A stretch of 64,000 nucleotides of DNA from Methylocapsa acidiphila B2. GTDB taxonomy: Bacteria; Pseudomonadota; Alphaproteobacteria; Rhizobiales; Beijerinckiaceae. The stretch covers positions 2,150,506 through 2,214,505 of the forward strand of contig NZ_KE386496.1 in NCBI RefSeq assembly GCF_000427445.1. The letters are read 5' to 3'. Shown one piece after another: positions 59,477-64,000 of the stretch. The translations under genes and the position numbers were made by a program. Under the pieces are notes generated by a model. That model had not been told where the DNA came from and searched no databases. It worked only from the letters and a program-made list of their open reading frames with translations. Within the stretch, counting starts at the first letter, position 1; each line of letters starts with the position of its first letter.

Positions 59477-61129
59477 TCATCCTTCGTAATTGTCCGCGAC
59501 GAGCCGGTCGAGAAGCCGGACGCCGAAGCCCGACGCCCAGCCTTGATTGATGTCGTTCGCAGGCGAATTCATCCCGGTTCCAGCAATGTCGAGATGGGCC
59601 CAGGGCGTCCCGTTGACGAATCTCTGGAGGAATTGCGCCGCCGTGATCGAGCCGGCGTGGCGGCCGCCGGTGTTTTTCATGTCGGCGAATTTGGAGTCGA
59701 TCATCTTGTCATAGGCAGGACCGAGCGGCAGGCGCCAGAGCTTTTCCCCGGTCGCCTTGCCGGCGGCCAGCAGTTTTTCTGCAAGGGCGTCGTCATTGGT
59801 GAAAAGGCCCGCATGCTCCTGCCCAAGGGCGACGAGAATGGCGCCGGTGAGGGTCGCGAGATCGACGATGAATTTCGGCTTGAACTTGTCCTGCACATGC
59901 CAAAGCACGTCGGCGAGCACGAGCCGGCCTTCGGCGTCGGTGTTGATGACCTCGATCGTCTGGCCGGACATGGATTTCACGATGTCGCCGGGGCGCTGCG
60001 CCTCGGGGCCCGGCATATTTTCGACGAGGCCAATCGCGCCCACGACGTCGACCTTCGCCTTGCGCGCGGCGAGCGCATGGATGAGCCCGACCACACAGGC
60101 GGCGCCGGCCATATCGCCCTTCATATCCTCCATGCCGGCCGCCGGCTTGATCGAAATGCCGCCCGTGTCGAAGCAGACCCCTTTGCCGACAAAAGCGATC
60201 GGTTGCGACTTTGCCTTGGCGCTTTCCCGCGCCGGCTTTCCGCCGCGCCAGCGCATGATCACGACCCGGCTTTCCCGCGCCGAGCCTTGGCCGACGCCGA
60301 GCAAGGCCCCCATGCCGAGCTCGCGCAACTTGGCTTCGTCGAAAATCTCGACCTCGACTCCGAGCTTCTCGAGAGTTTTCGCACGATTGGCGAATTCCAC
60401 CGGATAGAGCACATTGGCGGGCTCGTTGACGAGCCCGCGCGCGATCAACGCCCCTTCCGCCACGGCCTCCCGCGCCTTGGCCTCGCGCCGCGCGGCTGCC
60501 GGCTCCTCCACGGCGACAAAAATCTCGCCGGGCCCATAGTCCTCGGATTCGTCCTTCTTCTTGGTTTTATATGTATCGAACCGATAGTCGCGGAGCTGCA
60601 TGCCAAGGAGAAACTCGGCCGCGGCCGCGGCAGGATCCGCGGGCCGACGGGGCGGATCGAAGGCGATGACGGCGTTCGCACCGCGGCCGAGCCGGCCGAG
60701 GACGAAGCCGCCGAGGCCCGCATAATCAGGACCGTTTGAAGCCGCTGGTTCCTCGTCGCCTTTGTTCTGACCAATGTCCTCTTTCGCTTCCTTCGAGTTC
60801 GCCGCCCCGCTCTTCTCGGCCGGGCCAGCGCTGATTCCAATCACGAGCAGCCGGTCGGCCGCGAATCCGGAGGGCGCGAGGATGTCGAGCGCCGTAGAAG
60901 CCTTGCCCTTGAACTTCACGGCAGCCGCCGCCTTTTTGATCAACGCTGCGCCTTCGGGGCCGATCAGGCGAAGGGTCTCCGGGCCGAAGGTGAAATCAGG
61001 TCCCATGAAGACGACGAGCGTTTGCGCCCCCTTGGCTTTTCCCGCCGCTCGCTTGTTGGTGGGCTGAAGGGGCGTTTGGGCGTTCAATGGCGCAAGCGCG
61101 ACGAATTCGATCTTGATGGAGTCCGGCAT
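59477..61129 (-). CDS. pepA: Leucyl aminopeptidase (M17)
   Basis: PepA removes N-terminal residues from peptides using two metal ions. Landmarks are the Lys and Asp of [20 protein letters not shown] and the signature [14 protein letters not shown]. The product has 550 residues against about 500 for the family; the extra length is partly a hydrophilic insert at about 120-150 ([20 protein letters not shown]) in the N-terminal domain. The ATG at 61129 follows GAGGAAGAA. Confidence 0.96.
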   Translation of the reverse strand: MPDSIKIEFVALAPLNAQTPLQPTNKRAAGKAKGAQTLVVFMGPDFTFGPETLRLIGPEGAALIKKAAAAVKFKGKASTALDILAPSGFAADRLLVIGISAGPAEKSGAANSKEAKEDIGQNKGDEEPAASNGPDYAGLGGFVLGRLGRGANAVIAFDPPRRPADPAAAAAEFLLGMQLRDYRFDTYKTKKKDESEDYGPGEIFVAVEEPAAARREAKAREAVAEGALIARGLVNEPANVLYPVEFANRAKTLEKLGVEVEIFDEAKLRELGMGALLGVGQGSARESRVVIMRWRGGKPARESAKAKSQPIAFVGKGVCFDTGGISIKPAAGMEDMKGDMAGAACVVGLIHALAARKAKVDVVGAIGLVENMPGPEAQRPGDIVKSMSGQTIEVINTDAEGRLVLADVLWHVQDKFKPKFIVDLATLTGAILVALGQEHAGLFTNDDALAEKLLAAGKATGEKLWRLPLGPAYDKMIDSKFADMKNTGGRHAGSITAAQFLQRFVNGTPWAHLDIAGTGMNSPANDINQGWASGFGVRLLDRLVADNYEG

Positions 61130-61568
61130 TTCTTCCTCTACGCCCAATTCTCGAAGCGCGCGCTCGGCTCAGCCGCGCAAGCGCCCCGCATTTCCAGTCC
61201 TAAATTCTTGCGTCGGCCGCGCTAAAAAAAGCCGCTTTTCCGCGCCCAACGACTTGTTCATATCATGTTCCCCCGACGGACGCTCGGCAAGGGAGAGCCG
61301 CCTTGTGCTCCATGATGAAACGTTTATTTGCCGAAAATTCGCCGTGAGTTTCAAGTTTAAGTCACCATACCGACGCAGCCCAAGACTTATTGCGCCGGCG
61401 CCGCTTCTGCGCGGAGGATAAGCGAGGCAAGAAAGAAGCCGCCAGCGCGCCCGAGGGACGACGGCCGGCATTAGGAAAGGTCGAAAGGGCCGAGATGAGG
61501 AATTGGGCGAAAAATCCGATCCAGGCGAAGCCGCGAGGACGACGCCGGCCCGCTAGCGGACGCCGTCG
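61130..61568. other. Divergent promoter region between pepA and lptG
   Basis: These 439 bases hold the start regions of both divergent genes. In relatives lptF usually stands here before lptG; no LptF-like reading frame is present. Short open frames (such as 61390-61572) are Arg-rich and unlike protein. Confidence 0.5.
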
Positions 61569-62654
61569 ATGATCGGTCCCATTCTCTGCCGCTATTTTTC
61601 CTTCCGTTTCCTGCGGATGATCATCGCCGTCTTCTTGATGATTTTCGGCATGATCTATGTCGTTGATTTCGTCGAATTGCTGCGCCGGTCCGACGGCGCG
61701 CCAGGGACCTCGCCCGCTTATATCGCTTTTCTCGCCTTGCTTCGCGTCCCCTCCGCGTCGGAGCAACTCATGCCGCTTTGCGTTCTCGGCGGCGCGATGG
61801 CGGCCTTTCTCGACTTGACCCGCAAGCTCGAGCTGCTCGTCGCACGGGCGATCGGGGTTTCGGTCTGGGGATTTCTCGTTCCTCCGGTCCTGATCGCCGC
61901 CGTGATCGGGACCGCATCAACGGCCCTGTTCAATCCGATCTCGGCGACGATGAAGCATCGCGCCGATGGAATCGAGGCGCAGCTTTTCGGCCGTCCCGGC
62001 GCCAAGACCAAGGACGATGAATTTTGGATCCGGCAAAACAGCGTCGACGGCCAGACTGTCATCAGGGCCGCCGCGGTCAAGCCCGACGGATCGGCCCTGA
62101 GCGGGGTCACGGCCTATGTCTATGATCAGGCAGGCCGGTTCCAGGAGGAAGTGTTGGCGCCCTCCGCCGTCCTTTCGCCGGGGGTCTGGCAGCTCGATCA
62201 TGCGCGGATCCTCGCGCCGGGGCAGGAGGCCGTCGATGTCGGCGTTTACCTTCTTGCGACAAAACTGTCGCCTGAACAGGTCGCGCAAGGTGTCATAGCG
62301 CCGGAATCCGTTCCCTTTTGGGATCTGCCCTTCATGCGCGAGCAGGCGGACGCCGTCGGGTTCGACGCGACTGGCTATCGCCTCCAATTCCAAACACTTT
62401 TGGCGCGTCCTCTCCTTTTTATCGCCATGGTTTTGATCGCTGCGACATTTTCCTTAAGGTTTTTTCGATTTGGTGGCGTAGCGAAAATGGTTGGCGGTGG
62501 CGTCATTGCCGGGTTCGTGCTTTATGTTGCGACGAAACTAACTGGCGATCTCGGTGGGGCCGGGCTGCTTAGCCCCGTCGCAGCGGCATGGTCTCCGGCC
62601 GTCGTCGCCAGCATGCTCGGCGCGTTTGCACTGCTGCAGCAGGAGGATGGTTGA
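61569..62654 (+). CDS. lptG: LPS export ABC transporter permease LptG
   Basis: LptG pairs with LptF to form the membrane part of the LPS transporter that feeds lipopolysaccharide to the LptA-LptD bridge. The protein (361 residues) has an N-terminal helix pair (FRFLRMIIAVFLMIFGMIYV), two more helices to about residue 110, a periplasmic beta-jellyroll domain, and a C-terminal trio of helices. The choice of LptG over LptF rests on its place directly before lptD, whose start overlaps its stop (TGATG). Confidence 0.88.
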   Translation: MIGPILCRYFSFRFLRMIIAVFLMIFGMIYVVDFVELLRRSDGAPGTSPAYIAFLALLRVPSASEQLMPLCVLGGAMAAFLDLTRKLELLVARAIGVSVWGFLVPPVLIAAVIGTASTALFNPISATMKHRADGIEAQLFGRPGAKTKDDEFWIRQNSVDGQTVIRAAAVKPDGSALSGVTAYVYDQAGRFQEEVLAPSAVLSPGVWQLDHARILAPGQEAVDVGVYLLATKLSPEQVAQGVIAPESVPFWDLPFMREQADAVGFDATGYRLQFQTLLARPLLFIAMVLIAATFSLRFFRFGGVAKMVGGGVIAGFVLYVATKLTGDLGGAGLLSPVAAAWSPAVVASMLGAFALLQQEDG

Positions 62655-64000
62655 TGGGGCGGCGTATTTGCCCCGCGCAAAGGATCGTTGCGGCCCGTGG
62701 AGACGAGGCTCCGGGCCGCGCGAACGATTCTCCCATCTCCCCATCGGGGCCGTCGCGCATCGCCCGCTTGATGCTCCTCGCGCTTTCTATCTTGCTCGCC
62801 GCAACGCTCGCCCTTGGCTTCGCCATCGAGGGCTCCGCCGCGGAAACGCTCGGCGACAAACTCTCGAAAAAGAAGGCTGGCCAAAGCGACAAGATGTTCG
62901 TCGAGGCGACAGAGCTTCGTTACGATTCCGACAAGAATACCGTTTCGGCGGAGGGCAACGCCAGGGTCTATTATCAAGGCCGCGTGCTCGAAGCCGACCG
63001 GGTGATCTACGATCGCAAATCTGGCCGCGTCTATGCGGAGGGCAACGCCAAGCTGACCGAGGCGAACGGCACGATCCTGCGGGCGGATCGCTTCGACCTC
63101 ACAGACGATTTTCGCGACGGCTTTATCGAAAGCCTACAGGCGGACACGACCCAGAAAACCCAATTTAGCGCAGCGCGCGCCGAACGAATCGAAGGCGACA
63201 CCACCGTCTACGAAAAAGGCTCCTATACCGCCTGCGCCGCCTGCTCCGCCTGCGAGGACAACCCAGATAAGCCGCCGCTCTGGCGGGTGCGGGCCAAACG
63301 GATCATCCATAAGAACGACGAGCAGATGATCTATTACGAGGACGCCTCGCTCGAGTTCCTCGGCGTTCCAATCGCCTATGTGCCCTTTTTCTCGACGCCA
63401 GATCCGACCGTCACGCGCAAATCCGGCATTCTCTCGCCGCATCTCCTCATGAACTCCAATCTCGGCTATGGCGTCGGGATTCCGATCTTCTGGGCTCTCG
63501 CACCCGATTACGACCTGACCTTCACGCCGACGGCCCTGAGCAAGCAGGGCTTTCTCGCCAGCGCTGAATGGCGCCAAAGGCTGGAAAACGGCGAATATTA
63601 CATCCGCGCCAACGGCATCTCCCAGCTCAACCGGACGGTGTTCTCGCAACCGCCTTACGGCGCCGGCGACCTGACTTATCGCGGCTCGTTCGAGAGCAAG
63701 GGAAAGATTTATATCTCCGACCAATGGAAATTCGGCTGGGAGTTCACCCTGCTCTCGGACAAGTTTTTCCTCAACGACTACCACATCCCAAATCAGACCG
63801 TTTCGACCAATTATCTCAGCGAGACGACCTCGACCATCTATCTCACCGGCCAAGGGGATCGCGGCTATTTCGATCTCCGCGGCTATTATTTCGAGGGGCT
63901 TTCGACCCACGACTTTCAGCCGCAGCAGCCTACAGCCCATCCGGTCTGGGACTATAACAAGACCTTCGACATCGACCCTGAGAAGACGTTCGGCATTGGC
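62654..64000 (+). CDS. lptD: LPS assembly outer-membrane protein LptD, partial
   Basis: LptD inserts lipopolysaccharide into the outer leaflet. The 449 codons present include a signal segment (RLMLLALSILLAATLALGFA), the periplasmic OstA/LptA-like domain (VEATELRYDSDKNTVSAEGN, ADRVIYDRKSGRVYAEGNAK), the Cys-rich CAACSAC stretch near residue 195 that takes part in disulfides, and the first strands of the beta-barrel (LGVPIAYVPFFSTPDPTVTR). The gene runs off the right edge. Confidence 0.96.
   Translation, partial: MGRRICPAQRIVAARGDEAPGRANDSPISPSGPSRIARLMLLALSILLAATLALGFAIEGSAAETLGDKLSKKKAGQSDKMFVEATELRYDSDKNTVSAEGNARVYYQGRVLEADRVIYDRKSGRVYAEGNAKLTEANGTILRADRFDLTDDFRDGFIESLQADTTQKTQFSAARAERIEGDTTVYEKGSYTACAACSACEDNPDKPPLWRVRAKRIIHKNDEQMIYYEDASLEFLGVPIAYVPFFSTPDPTVTRKSGILSPHLLMNSNLGYGVGIPIFWALAPDYDLTFTPTALSKQGFLASAEWRQRLENGEYYIRANGISQLNRTVFSQPPYGAGDLTYRGSFESKGKIYISDQWKFGWEFTLLSDKFFLNDYHIPNQTVSTNYLSETTSTIYLTGQGDRGYFDLRGYYFEGLSTHDFQPQQPTAHPVWDYNKTFDIDPEKTFGIG

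Overview
This GC-rich, densely packed window looks like chromosome from an alphaproteobacterium of the Hyphomicrobiales (Rhizobiales). Supporting signs are a CpdR-type response regulator, IalB-family secreted proteins, a tandem glycine riboswitch on the gcv operon, an aa3 oxidase cluster in the order ctaC-ctaD-ctaB-coxF-ctaG-ctaE, and the pepA/holC versus lptG-lptD arrangement. A Beijerinckiaceae/Methylocystaceae-like relative is my best guess, but family level is inference. No tRNA, rRNA, CRISPR array, transposase or integrase was seen.

Region by region: 1-3060 (minus) holds the glycine cleavage genes gcvT-gcvH-gcvPA (gcvPA cut by the window edge) behind a two-aptamer glycine riboswitch. 3143-9814 holds a lipoprotein, a cellulose-synthase-like glycosyltransferase, a five-gene acyl-carrier/condensation/dehydration/reduction operon resembling a private fatty-acid synthase, and an L,D-transpeptidase. 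9953-20284 holds acetyl-CoA synthetase, two IalB-like proteins, a DUF1223 protein, a lemA-TPM-TPM operon, a lytic transglycosylase, an AhpD-like protein, cpdR and an N-formylglutamate amidohydrolase. 21052-26816 is the terminal oxidase operon, closed by a strong terminator.

26842-44747 is the unusual part: about 18 kb of secondary-metabolism and salvage genes lying between ctaE and the DUF983-SURF1 genes that normally follow it. It contains a cupin and a RuBisCO-like protein (probable methylthio-sugar salvage pair), a 3007-residue PKS-NRPS hybrid (KS-AT-ACP-aminotransferase-C-A-PCP-TE), a 1334-residue NRPS with a wrecked, truncated first adenylation domain followed by half a condensation domain and then a normal A-PCP, an AT-rich 1.1-kb spacer, and two divergent JmjC/cupin_8 oxygenase-like genes. 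The likely product is a small peptide-polyketide with a beta-amino group: a proline-like starter, one malonyl extension, transamination, one aliphatic amino acid, then release by a thioesterase with a cysteine nucleophile. No transporter, regulator or phosphopantetheinyl transferase accompanies it.

45039-64000 returns to housekeeping genes: DUF983, SURF1, threonine synthase, an M16 protease, a GNAT acetyltransferase, a membrane EAL protein with a degenerate GGDEF, YqgE, a stand-alone DsbD N-domain protein, a peroxiredoxin, RNase HI, homoserine kinase, a probable structured RNA locus, a methyltransferase, DNA polymerase III chi, leucyl aminopeptidase, and the LPS export genes lptG-lptD (lptD cut by the window edge).
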